Assembly (NCBI RefSeq): GCF_018417635.1
Contig: NZ_CP071007.1
Location: forward strand, 3,782,501 to 3,846,500
Length of the DNA stretch: 64,000 nucleotides
Direction of reading: 5' to 3'
From: Pseudomonas sp. SORT22
Lineage (GTDB): Bacteria > Pseudomonadota > Gammaproteobacteria > Pseudomonadales > Pseudomonadaceae
In this document: positions 32,230 to 40,646 of the stretch, in pieces
Position numbering within the stretch: the first letter of the stretch is position 1
Layout of the letters: every line of letters starts with the position of its first letter
The notes under the pieces: generated by a model
The model's database searches: none
The model's input: the letters and a program-made list of their open reading frames with translations, nothing else
Told to the model about the DNA's origin: nothing
Made by a program: the position numbers and the translations under genes

Positions 32230-33801
32230 ATGCTGCCTGTCGAAAACGCTCAGACCATCGCCCAACTGTTCGCCCGCGCCGCCCGGGACTACGGCGACAG
32301 CCCGGCCATCGAAGACGGCGGGCAGCGCATCAGCTACCGCCAGCTCGAGCTGTTGCGCCAGCAGGCCGCCCGCGCCCTGCTCGCCCTGGACGTGCAAGTG
32401 GCCGACCGGGTGGCAGTGTGGGCGCCCAACCTGTGGGAATGGATCGTTGCCGCCGGCGCCCTGCAGAGCATCGGCGCCACCCTGGTGCCGTTGAACACGC
32501 GGATGAAAGGCAGCGAGGCCGGGCACATCCTGCGCGAGAGCGGCACCTGCGTGCTGTTTTGCATCAGCCGCTTTCTGGATAACGACTACCCGGCCATGCT
32601 CGCCGACCAAACCCTGCCGGCCTTGCGCCAGGTGATCAGCCTGCGCCCGGCAGAGCCGCGCCACGGCGGCCTGGCCTGGGAGGCGTTCATGGCCCTCGCC
32701 GAGCAAGTGCCGCAGGCGCTGTTGCAGGCCCGCGAGCAGCAGGTCGGGCCGCAGACCCTGTCCGACCTGTTGTTTACCTCTGGCACCTCCGGCAAGCCCA
32801 AGGGCGTGATGACCGCCCACGGCCAGAATTTGCAGGTGGTGCGCGACTGGAGCGAGATCGTCGGCCTGCGCCGGGGCGATCGCTACCTGATCGTCAATCC
32901 GTTCTTCCATTCCTTTGGCTACAAGGCCGGCTGGCTGGCGGCGTTGATGCGCGGCTGTACCATCATCCCGCAGCAGGTGTTCGAGGTGCAGGCGCTGCTC
33001 GACTGCGTGCAGCGCCAGCGCATCAACATCCTGCCCGGGCCGCCGACCCTGTATCAGTCGCTGCTGGCCCACCCGCAACGCCAGAACTACGACCTGAGCT
33101 CCTTGCGCGTCGCCGTCACTGGCGCCGCCGCGATCCCGGTGGAGATGATCGGGCGCATGCGCGAGGAGCTGGGCTTTGCCACCATCGTCACCGCCTACGG
33201 CCTGACCGAAGCCTGCGGCTTTGCCAGCATCTGCCGCCCCGGCGACAGCGCCGAGCGGGTCGCCAGCACCAGCGGCCGGGCCATGCCAGGGGTCGAGATC
33301 CGCTGCGTCAACAGCAGCGGCGCCAGGGTGCCGGCCAACGTGCCTGGCGAGGTGTTGATCCGCGGCTACAACCTGATGCACGGCTACCTCAACGACCCGC
33401 AGGCAAGCCTCGAAGCGGTGGATGCCGAGGGCTGGCTGCACACCGGCGACATTGGCGTGCTGGATGAACAGGGTTACCTGCGCATCACCGACCGGCTCAA
33501 GGACATGTTCATCACCGGTGGCTTCAACGTTTACCCGGCGGAGATCGAACAGACCTTGCTGCAGTACCCCGGGGTGGCCCAGGCGGCGGTGATTGGGATT
33601 GCCGATGAACGCCTGGGGGAAGTGGCCATGGCCTTCTTGCTGGCGGTGCCTGGACAGGTGATCGACGTGGCGCAGTTCAATACCTGGTGCCGCGAGCAGA
33701 TGGCCAACTACAAAGTGCCGCGGCGGGTGCACGTGGTCGAGGCCTTGCCGCTCAATGCCACGGGCAAGGTGGCCAAGCAGGTGTTGCGCGGCTGGGTGTG
33801 A
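32230..33801 (+). CDS. fadD3: HIP-CoA ligase (acyl-CoA synthetase)
   Basis: FadD3 activates HIP, the indanedione propionate left after removal of rings A and B, to HIP-CoA. The 523 residues form an ANL-superfamily adenylating enzyme with the P-loop LLFTSGTSGKPKG (from residue 180), TAYGLTEACGF, GWLHTGDIG and the C-terminal NATGKVAKQ with the catalytic lysine. The segments NPFFHSFGYKAGWLA and LPGPPTLYQSLLAHP match mycobacterial FadD3 as I recall it. The preceding AGGAGG is a strong ribosome site. Confidence 0.9.
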   Translation: MLPVENAQTIAQLFARAARDYGDSPAIEDGGQRISYRQLELLRQQAARALLALDVQVADRVAVWAPNLWEWIVAAGALQSIGATLVPLNTRMKGSEAGHILRESGTCVLFCISRFLDNDYPAMLADQTLPALRQVISLRPAEPRHGGLAWEAFMALAEQVPQALLQAREQQVGPQTLSDLLFTSGTSGKPKGVMTAHGQNLQVVRDWSEIVGLRRGDRYLIVNPFFHSFGYKAGWLAALMRGCTIIPQQVFEVQALLDCVQRQRINILPGPPTLYQSLLAHPQRQNYDLSSLRVAVTGAAAIPVEMIGRMREELGFATIVTAYGLTEACGFASICRPGDSAERVASTSGRAMPGVEIRCVNSSGARVPANVPGEVLIRGYNLMHGYLNDPQASLEAVDAEGWLHTGDIGVLDEQGYLRITDRLKDMFITGGFNVYPAEIEQTLLQYPGVAQAAVIGIADERLGEVAMAFLLAVPGQVIDVAQFNTWCREQMANYKVPRRVHVVEALPLNATGKVAKQVLRGWV

Positions 33802-33839
33802 GGGCTGCTGTGCAGCCCATCGCCGGCAAGGCCGGCGAT
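33802..33839. terminator. Two adjacent hairpins between convergent genes
   Basis: GGGCTGC-TGT-GCAGCCC is followed at once by ATCGCCGGC-AAG-GCCGGCGAT. Both are perfect stems located between fadD3 and the convergent SDR. No T-run follows, so they may act as weak terminators or RNA stabilisers. Confidence 0.6.
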
Positions 33840-33867
33840 CGAGCCCGAAGGGGTCGTAATCCGCCGC

Positions 33868-34746
33868 TCAGATCACCCGCGCCGGATGTTGCTGGCGCGG
33901 GTCGCCGAGCAAGCCGCGATGGGAAGGCGGCTGGCGCCCGCCCGCTTCGCTGATGCCATACCCAGCGGCTATCTCGGCAGTGATCAGGGTTTGCCCGGAA
34001 TAGCGCATCAACTGCGGGTCATTGAGCAGCGCATGAATCACCCGCCCATTGAACTGCGGGGTCTCGGCATCGGCAAGAAACGCCTTGTACTGCTCACCAT
34101 GCTGCTCGCCGGCAATCCGCGTGCGCTCGGTCAGTTGCGGGCCTAACCATAGCGACACGGCGGCGACGCCCTGGCCTTCGAAATCGATGGCCATGTCGGC
34201 GGCCAGCTTGTCGCAGCCGGCCTTCTGCGCGCCATAAGCCGGCCCATGCATGTAGCAGCCAGCGCCAAACGATGAGGTGAAGCACACCAGCCCCTGGCGG
34301 CTGCGCAGCAACAGCGGCGCGCCATGGTAGCTGGCGACATAGGCTGAACGCAGGCCGACGTCGAGGATGCCCGCCAGCGCCAGCGGTTTGCTCCAGAACG
34401 GCCCCGGTTCGATCAACTGGTCATGGATGAACGCCGCGTTGTTGACCAGCAGATCCAGGTGCCCGCATTCGCGCTCGACCCGGGCGAACAGCGCCTGCAC
34501 CTGGGCATCGTCGGCGTGATCGCAGGTCACCGCGATACCTTGCCCGCCCACCGCGCTGATGGCCTCGGCGGTGGCCTGCAGGTCGCCGTCCAGGGCATGC
34601 CCGTACAAATGTGAACCGCCCTGCCCGCGGGCCCGGCCGCTAACGTAAACGGTCATGCCGGCCGCGCCGAGGGCCAGGGCGATACCCTGGCCGACACCGC
34701 GGCTGGCGCCGGTGACCACGGCAACCTGCCTGTGTTGTGTACTCAT
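33868..34746 (-). CDS. SDR family oxidoreductase, DHRS1-like
   Basis: A 292-residue SDR with an extended loop (RARGQGGSHLYGHA) near the cofactor site and a glycine motif GASRGVGQG, as in the DHRS1-like group. The catalytic segment GPAYGAQKAG contains the Tyr-x3-Lys pair. ATG 34746 gives the natural start; the open frame goes 15 nt further. It is encoded downstream of kstD (11 bp gap), so a steroid substrate is likely but not identified. Confidence 0.84.
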   Translation of the reverse strand: MSTQHRQVAVVTGASRGVGQGIALALGAAGMTVYVSGRARGQGGSHLYGHALDGDLQATAEAISAVGGQGIAVTCDHADDAQVQALFARVERECGHLDLLVNNAAFIHDQLIEPGPFWSKPLALAGILDVGLRSAYVASYHGAPLLLRSRQGLVCFTSSFGAGCYMHGPAYGAQKAGCDKLAADMAIDFEGQGVAAVSLWLGPQLTERTRIAGEQHGEQYKAFLADAETPQFNGRVIHALLNDPQLMRYSGQTLITAEIAAGYGISEAGGRQPPSHRGLLGDPRQQHPARVI

Positions 34747-34757
34747 GGGGTGCATCC

Positions 34758-36494
34758 TCAAGAAACCAGCGCCGCCTGGGCCTGGTGATTACTGGCTAAC
34801 GCGCCGATATGGTTGGCGGCCAGGTAGCCGAAGGTCATGGCCGGGCCGAGGGTCGACCCCGCCCCCGGATAGGTACGGCCCATCATCGATGCGGCGCTGT
34901 TGCCAATGGCATACAGGCCGAGGATCGGCTGGCCGTCCTCGTGCAGCACCCGCGCATGCACATCGGTGAGCAAGCCGCCCTTGGTGCCGATATCGCCGGC
35001 ATCGACCCGCACCGCATAGAACGGTGCCTGCAGCAACGGCGCCAGGCACGGGTTGGGCTGCACACCGGGGTCGCCGTAATAGCGGTCGAACAACGACTCG
35101 CCCTTGGCAAAATCTTCGTCGCGACCCAGGCTGGCCATGGCATTGAAGCGTTGCACGGTACGCGCCAGCCCTGCGGCATCGACCCCGATGCTGGTCGCCA
35201 GGGCTTCAAGACTGTTGGCCTTGTGGAAGTAGTCGCGCAGGTGCCGGGGTAACTGCCAGTCGCGCTGGGCATAGCCCGGCAACAGCGCGCCACAGGGGTA
35301 TTTACGCCGGAAGCTGGCGTCGAAGACCATCCAGCACGGCACGCTGCTGGCGCCTTCGCGGTTGTTGGCATACATGGCGTAGACGATGTCGGTGTACGGC
35401 GCCGCTTCGTTGACGAAGCGCTGGCCCGCGGCATTGACCAGCACGCAGCCGGGCAAGGTGCGCTCGACAAACAGCGCGCGCTGCTTCTCTTCGCCCTGCA
35501 CATGGGTGGTCGGCGCCCACCAGCTGTGTTCCATCAGCGCGGTGCGCGCGCCCACGGCCTGGCCGGCGCGAATGCCGTCGCCGGTGTTGTGCGGCGGCGT
35601 CGCGCTCCAGCGCGCTTGCGAGGGCTGCGGGTGATACTGGTCGCGCATCGCCTGGTTACGCTCGAAGCCACCGGCGGCGATGATCACCCCGTGACGCGCC
35701 TTGATCCGCAGCAGCTTGCCGTCACGGCGCACCTGGGCGCCGCCGATGCGCCCGTCGACGATCAGCAGTTGCTCCAGCGTGCAGTCGAGCCACAGCGGCA
35801 CCTCACGGTCGAGCAACGAGCAGCGCAAGGCGCCGACCAGGGCGTTGCCCAGGGTCAGGAAGCGATCACGTTTCGACAGCTTGCGGCCCGTGCGGTCGCG
35901 CCAGTAGCGCCACATCACCCGCAAGGTCAGGCGCAGCCAGCCCTTGCCGCGACACAGCAGCACCTGGGCTTCTTTCATGGTCATGGCCATGCTACCCATC
36001 ATCAGCGTGCCCGGTGACGGCGCGCGCATCTTCAGGAACTCGTCGCCCAGTTGCGCCGCGTCGAACGGCAAGGGGTCCATGGAGCGGTAGCCAGGCTTGC
36101 CGCCCGGTACTTCGGGGTAGTAGTCGGCATAGTGCGGCTGCGCCTCGAAGCGCACCCGCGAGTGTTGTTCGAGGTATTCGAGCATGCGCCGGCCCTGCTC
36201 GACGAAGGTTTCGATGCGCCCGTCGTCGATCTCGCCCTGGGTGACGGCCTTGAGGTAAGCGATAGCTTCCTCGGCCGAGTCGTGCCCGCCCAGGGCGCTG
36301 ATGCGCGGGTTGTTGGGGATCCACACACCACCGCCGGACACCGCCGAGGTACCGCCGTATTCGCTACTTTTTTCGATCACCAGGGCCTTGAGCCCCAGGT
36401 CATGGGCGCGCAGGGCGGCGGTCATGCCGCCGGCCCCCGAACCGATCACCAGCACGTCGCAACAGTGGTCCCAGTCGATCCCGGCTTCGTTCAT
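34758..36494 (-). CDS. kstD: 3-ketosteroid delta1-dehydrogenase
   Basis: KstD introduces the C1-C2 double bond in 3-ketosteroids; with KshAB it triggers ring B opening. The 578-residue flavoprotein has the FAD motif VIGSGAGGMTAA, EKSSEYGGTSAVSGGGVWIP, an active-site region APFYAVRVDAGDIGTKGG, and YPGAGSTLGPAMTFGYLAAN near the C-terminus. Start 36494 follows a good ribosome site (AAGGTGAG); the open frame extends to 36635. It resembles the KstD forms active on saturated 3-ketosteroids but that is uncertain. It is divergent from the outer-membrane gene pair. Confidence 0.91.
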   Translation of the reverse strand: MNEAGIDWDHCCDVLVIGSGAGGMTAALRAHDLGLKALVIEKSSEYGGTSAVSGGGVWIPNNPRISALGGHDSAEEAIAYLKAVTQGEIDDGRIETFVEQGRRMLEYLEQHSRVRFEAQPHYADYYPEVPGGKPGYRSMDPLPFDAAQLGDEFLKMRAPSPGTLMMGSMAMTMKEAQVLLCRGKGWLRLTLRVMWRYWRDRTGRKLSKRDRFLTLGNALVGALRCSLLDREVPLWLDCTLEQLLIVDGRIGGAQVRRDGKLLRIKARHGVIIAAGGFERNQAMRDQYHPQPSQARWSATPPHNTGDGIRAGQAVGARTALMEHSWWAPTTHVQGEEKQRALFVERTLPGCVLVNAAGQRFVNEAAPYTDIVYAMYANNREGASSVPCWMVFDASFRRKYPCGALLPGYAQRDWQLPRHLRDYFHKANSLEALATSIGVDAAGLARTVQRFNAMASLGRDEDFAKGESLFDRYYGDPGVQPNPCLAPLLQAPFYAVRVDAGDIGTKGGLLTDVHARVLHEDGQPILGLYAIGNSAASMMGRTYPGAGSTLGPAMTFGYLAANHIGALASNHQAQAALVS

Positions 36495-36588
36495 GTGCTC
36501 ACCTTGTAAAGGGCAATGGACAACAGGCCGCGCCGGCGGTCGGCCGGGGGCATTGGTCATTGATTGTTCGATGCCCGGCACGGGCCAA

Positions 36589-36607
36589 CATCGTCCGATG
36601 GGACTAG
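36589..36607 (-). promoter_or_regulatory. Steroid-locus operator, site 12 (consensus)
   Basis: The minus strand reads CTAGTCC-CATC-GGACGATG, a perfect match, 95 bp before the kstD start. GAACAA lies 19 bp downstream as a possible -10. Confidence 0.8.
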
Positions 36608-36638
36608 CGCCAGCGTCCGGCGCACGTGGCGGCATCGC

Positions 36639-36657
36639 TTAGTCCGCTTGGACGATG
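36639..36657 (+). promoter_or_regulatory. Steroid-locus operator, site 13
   Basis: TTAGTCC-GCTT-GGACGATG has one mismatch and lies 95 bp before the DUF1302 gene. CATAGT begins 20 bp downstream at 36678. With site 12 it forms a symmetric divergent control region. Confidence 0.8.
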
Positions 36658-36751
36658 TTGCGCCGCCAAGGGGATTCCATAGTCGCCTCCAGCTTCACCT
36701 CCCACCTTGAATACAGCGGTCGGGCAGGTCTGACCGCGGCATGAGGACGAC

Positions 36752-38329
36752 ATGATAAAAACAACAATCGCCCCACCTTCACTCAATACCTGCGTGCGCC
36801 TGGGGATGCTGATGCTGGCCGGCGGCCTGGGCACCCCGGCCAGCGCCCTGACCTTTCAGGCCAACGATGACCTGAGCATCGACTGGGACACCACCCTCAC
36901 CTACAGCCTGGCCTGGCGTACCGAGGGCCGCGACCACAAGTTGGTGGCCAACGCCGACGGCAACGATGGCGACAACGCCTTCGACCGCGGCAGCCTGATC
37001 AACAACCGCGTTGGCTTTCTCACCGAGGCCAACCTCAAGTGGCAGGACAACTACGGCCTGTTCGTGCGCGCTGCCGGCTTCTACGACAACGTCTACGACC
37101 AGGGCAACGACAACAACAGCGGTGCCTCCAACTGCCTGGCCAGCGGCAACTGCCGGCGCGCCGACCGCTTCTCCCAGGACACCATCGACCAGCACCGCGA
37201 CGATCTGCGCCTGCTCGACGCCTATGCCTACGGCAGCTGGGACGTTAGCGGCCACAACCTCAACCTGCGGGTCGGCGATCAGGTGGTGAGCTGGGGTGAA
37301 AGCCTGTTCTACCCGGGCATCTCTGCGGCCCAGAGCCCGGTCGATGCGACCAAGGCCACCACCCCCGGGGTCGAGGTCAAGGAAGTGCTGCTGCCGGTCG
37401 GCCAGGTGTTCGGCCAGTTCAGCCTGACCGAGGCCCTGGAGCTGCAAGCCTACTACCAGTACAAGTGGGAGAAGACCGACCTGTTCGGGGTCGGCAGCTA
37501 TTTTTCCAGCACCGACCTGATCGACCGCGGCGGTTTCAGCGACGCCTCAGGCTTCGTTACCCGCCTCAAGGACGACGAGCCCAGTGACAGCGGCCAGTAC
37601 GGCGTGGCCCTGCGCTACACCGCCGAGTCGCTGAACAACACCGAGTTCGGCCTCTACTACTCGCGCTACCACGACAAGAACCCGTCGCTGGACTTCCAGA
37701 CCGACCTGGGCCACTACCGCGTGCGCTACTTCGACAACATCGACCAGTACGGCGCAAGCTTCGGTACCGTGCTCGGCGACACCAGCATCGCCGGTGAAGT
37801 CAGCTACCGCGACGGCGCGCCGGTGATGGTCGACAACGGTTTCTCAAGCCCGGTGCGGGCGCAGACCCTGCAGGCCCAGGTGTCGATGATCCACGTGGTC
37901 GGCCCGACCGCCTTTGCCGACAACACCACCCTGGTCGGCGAGCTGGTCTACAACACCGTGCTCGACAACGACGCCTCCACCCCGCTGACCCTGGCCCCCG
38001 GCCTGACCCTGCCGGGCACCGACAGCCTGGTGCTGGACCGCGACGCCTGGGGCTACACGGTACAGGCGACCTTCGACTACAACGACGTGTTCAGCGGCTG
38101 GGACATGTCGGTACCGGTCACCTACAGCAGCGCCGCCCAGCACGACAGCGCCCTGACCGGCTCGATCAATGCCGGGCAAGGCGATGAGCGCGCAAGCATC
38201 GGCACCACCTGGCGCTACCTCGGCAACTTCACCGTCGAAGCGCTCTACAACGCCTACCTGGGTAACGCCAACAACTCGCCCCTGGCCGACCGCGACAACG
38301 TCGCCCTCAACTTAAAGTACCGCTTCTGA
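36752..38329 (+). CDS. DUF1302 family outer-membrane protein
   Basis: A 525-residue protein with an N-terminal signal peptide (basic start, hydrophobic stretch, cleavage near PASALTFQAN). Long aromatic, alternating beta-strand segments and the ending LNLKYRF (terminal Phe) indicate a beta-barrel. DUF1302 proteins are commonly encoded beside DUF1329 partners in hydrophobic-compound catabolic loci of Pseudomonas and Comamonas. A role in steroid passage across the outer membrane is inferred from position and from the operator upstream. Confidence 0.88.
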   Translation: MIKTTIAPPSLNTCVRLGMLMLAGGLGTPASALTFQANDDLSIDWDTTLTYSLAWRTEGRDHKLVANADGNDGDNAFDRGSLINNRVGFLTEANLKWQDNYGLFVRAAGFYDNVYDQGNDNNSGASNCLASGNCRRADRFSQDTIDQHRDDLRLLDAYAYGSWDVSGHNLNLRVGDQVVSWGESLFYPGISAAQSPVDATKATTPGVEVKEVLLPVGQVFGQFSLTEALELQAYYQYKWEKTDLFGVGSYFSSTDLIDRGGFSDASGFVTRLKDDEPSDSGQYGVALRYTAESLNNTEFGLYYSRYHDKNPSLDFQTDLGHYRVRYFDNIDQYGASFGTVLGDTSIAGEVSYRDGAPVMVDNGFSSPVRAQTLQAQVSMIHVVGPTAFADNTTLVGELVYNTVLDNDASTPLTLAPGLTLPGTDSLVLDRDAWGYTVQATFDYNDVFSGWDMSVPVTYSSAAQHDSALTGSINAGQGDERASIGTTWRYLGNFTVEALYNAYLGNANNSPLADRDNVALNLKYRF

Positions 38330-38352
38330 AGCCCCTGATGGAGGAGCACCGC

Positions 38353-39732
38353 ATGTCCACTCTCACGCATCCCTGGTTGCGCACCACCCTGGCGGCCGCC
38401 CTGCTCGGCGCAAGCCTGGCCCACGCCAATGTCAGCAATAACGATGCCGCGCGCCTGGGCCAGGACCTGACCCCGGTCGGCGCCGAGCGCGCCGGCAACG
38501 CCGATGGCAGTATTCCGGCCTGGACCGGCAAATGGCGCGGGCTGCCGCCGCATCTGAAATTCGCCGGCCCAGGCACGCCCTACCCCGACCCATACGCCGA
38601 CGAAAAACCGCTGTTCACCATCACCGCGCAGAACGTCGAGCAATACGCCGCCAACCTCACCGACGGCCAGAAGGCGCTGTTCAAGCGCTACCCCAACTCG
38701 TTCAAGATCCCGGTCTACCCCAGCCATCGGGACTTCAGGGTCGACCAGGCCAGCGAAGATGCGCTCAAGCGCAACGCACTGAACGCCACGCTCAGCGCCG
38801 ACGGCAACGATGCCCTCAACGCCTTCGGCGCCTCGCCGTTCCCGATCCCGAAGAACGGCAACGAGCTGATCCTCAACCACAACATGCAGGCACGGGCGGT
38901 CACCGAAGAGGCCAACTACCAGCAGGTGGTGGTGTATGCCGACAACAACAAGGCCCTGGAGAAGGTCAACTACAAGATCTACTCGCTGTGGTCCGACCCC
39001 AAGCAGAGCGCGCAAAGCGTCAACGGCGTGTTCACCGACTTTTTGCTCACCACCCTTGAGCCGGTGCGCAAGAAAGGCGAGATCATCGTCGGCCACGAAT
39101 TCATCAACGCCGCCGCCCAACCGCGCCAGGCCTGGCAATACACCCCGGGCCAGCGCCGGGTACGCCGGGCGCCGACCGTGGGCTACGATTCGCCCACCGG
39201 TGCCGGCGGCTTTCGCGTCTACGATGAAGACCGCCTGTTCAACGGTGCCACCGACCGCTACGACTGGAGCATCGTCGGCAAGAAGGAAATCTACATCCCC
39301 TACAACAACTACAAGATCGACAGCCCCGAGGTGAACACCGCGCAGATCCTCTCCACCAGCGGGCACATCAACCCGGAGCTGATGCGCTATGAAAAACACC
39401 GGGTGTGGGTGCTGCAGGCAAGCCTCAAGCCATCTGCCCGGCACATCTATGCCAAGCGCCTGATCTACATCGATGAAGACAGCTGGGCGGCTACCCTGGC
39501 CGACAACTTCGACGCCCGTGGCCAGCTGTGGCGCACCAACATGCAGACCTCGGTGTATGCCTATGAGATCCAGCGCTTCCACGCGCGCCTGGGGATCTAC
39601 CACGACCTGATCGCCGGCTCCTACCTGGTCGATCGCCTGCTCGACGAGCAAAAGCCGGCCAAGCTCAACGCCAGCAACTTTGCCGCCGACGAGTTCACCC
39701 CCGGCAACCTGCGCAAGCTCGGTACCCGCTGA
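38353..39732 (+). CDS. DUF1329 family outer-membrane-associated protein
   Basis: A 459-residue protein with a signal peptide (hydrophobic LAAALLGASLAHA, cleavage before NVSNNDAA). The DUF1329 fold is LolB-like, suggesting binding of hydrophobic molecules in the periplasm. ATG 38353 follows the strong ribosome site GGAGGAG; an ATG 15 nt upstream is less likely. It is 23 bp after the DUF1302 gene and ends at a strong terminator, so the two form one unit. No RND-type transporter gene follows, although such genes often complete this set. Confidence 0.88.
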   Translation: MSTLTHPWLRTTLAAALLGASLAHANVSNNDAARLGQDLTPVGAERAGNADGSIPAWTGKWRGLPPHLKFAGPGTPYPDPYADEKPLFTITAQNVEQYAANLTDGQKALFKRYPNSFKIPVYPSHRDFRVDQASEDALKRNALNATLSADGNDALNAFGASPFPIPKNGNELILNHNMQARAVTEEANYQQVVVYADNNKALEKVNYKIYSLWSDPKQSAQSVNGVFTDFLLTTLEPVRKKGEIIVGHEFINAAAQPRQAWQYTPGQRRVRRAPTVGYDSPTGAGGFRVYDEDRLFNGATDRYDWSIVGKKEIYIPYNNYKIDSPEVNTAQILSTSGHINPELMRYEKHRVWVLQASLKPSARHIYAKRLIYIDEDSWAATLADNFDARGQLWRTNMQTSVYAYEIQRFHARLGIYHDLIAGSYLVDRLLDEQKPAKLNASNFAADEFTPGNLRKLGTR

Positions 39733-39749
39733 GCCCCAGGCACGCCGCC

Positions 39750-39785
39750 CTGCTCCCGAGCGCTGCGCTCGGGAGCAGGCGTTTT
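39750..39785 (+). terminator. Rho-independent terminator at the right edge of the steroid locus
   Basis: A 13-bp perfect stem CTGCTCCCGAGCG / CGCTCGGGAGCAG with a 3-nt loop is followed by GCGTTTT. It ends the DUF1302-DUF1329 unit. Confidence 0.85.
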
Positions 39786-39862
39786 CGCCGCTGGCGAAGT
39801 ACAATGGCCGCCGTACTGCCCGCGCATCCCCGCGCGCGGCCCCGCCTTTGAACGATCAATGG

Positions 39863-40207
39863 ATGATCCTGGTGAAACCCCTCAAGAACCGTTTTCTCGC
39901 CATCGCCATGCAGGTGGAGCTCAACCTCAGCATCTGGACCGGCGGCCTCTACATGATCTGGGTGCTGTTCGACCGTGATGCGACGCGATACTTCGAGACC
40001 TACGCAGTGTTTGCCATCGTCAGCCTCTGCCTGTTCTTCTTCACCGCGCTGTTCGTGCGCTGCCCGGAATGCAACACCTCCATGCACCACCTGTACAAGC
40101 CGGGTGAAGGGCTGTTGATGCACCGCGGCTTCCTGCCCCACGAGGTCTTCACCCAGAAGCTGATCGAGTGCCCCAAGTGCAACCAGGTGGTGAAGTTTCG
40201 CGATTAG
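39863..40207 (+). CDS. Small membrane protein with zinc-ribbon-like cysteines
   Basis: A 114-residue protein with two predicted membrane segments (LNLSIWTGGLYMIWVLF and FAIVSLCLFFFTALF) and two CPxCN motifs, CPECN and CPKCN, separated by 40 or so residues. These suggest a zinc-binding ribbon. A TTG start at 39848 in the same frame is possible. I do not recognise the family. It overlaps tail to tail with the next gene. Confidence 0.7.
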   Translation: MILVKPLKNRFLAIAMQVELNLSIWTGGLYMIWVLFDRDATRYFETYAVFAIVSLCLFFFTALFVRCPECNTSMHHLYKPGEGLLMHRGFLPHEVFTQKLIECPKCNQVVKFRD

Positions 40208-40536
40208 CGCAGGCTGATAACGATTTTGCGCGCAAGCATGCCCACCAACATACCGGCGAGGGTCAGCAGCACATCGGCGCTGAACTTTGCCGAGTAGTCA
40301 GGCGCATAAATACGGTCATGGCTGTAGAAGGTCGGGCCGGTGTTGAACAGCGCGTGGTAGCCATTGGGAAAGAACGCCACCGCGCACAGCACCACGATCA
40401 AGCCCAGGGTCCAGGCGCCGGTGCCGTCGTAGGACTGGCTGCGAAACCAGAGCAGAATCCAGGTGAGCACAGCGGCGAGCAGCGGCGTCCAGAACTGCGA
40501 AGTGAGGGCGTTGTAGAATTCCAGGGTGAAGTACAT
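40204..40536 (-). CDS. Hypothetical membrane protein
   Basis: A 110-residue protein with about three hydrophobic segments (FWTPLLAAVLTWILLWF, AWTLGLIVVLCAVAFF, SADVLLTLAGMLVGMLA). ATG 40536 is the natural start. I do not recognise it. It reads toward and overlaps the stop codon of the preceding gene by 4 bases. Confidence 0.65.
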   Translation of the reverse strand: MYFTLEFYNALTSQFWTPLLAAVLTWILLWFRSQSYDGTGAWTLGLIVVLCAVAFFPNGYHALFNTGPTFYSHDRIYAPDYSAKFSADVLLTLAGMLVGMLARKIVISLR

Positions 40537-40646
40537 GGGCTTGCTGAGTCCTTTCGGTGATGCCAGTGAAGATGGTTGGATGACCCGCGTTGAAACGCGG
40601 CGGCATGCTATCACGCCGGGCACCGCGCCGGCGCTTCTGCTGGGCT

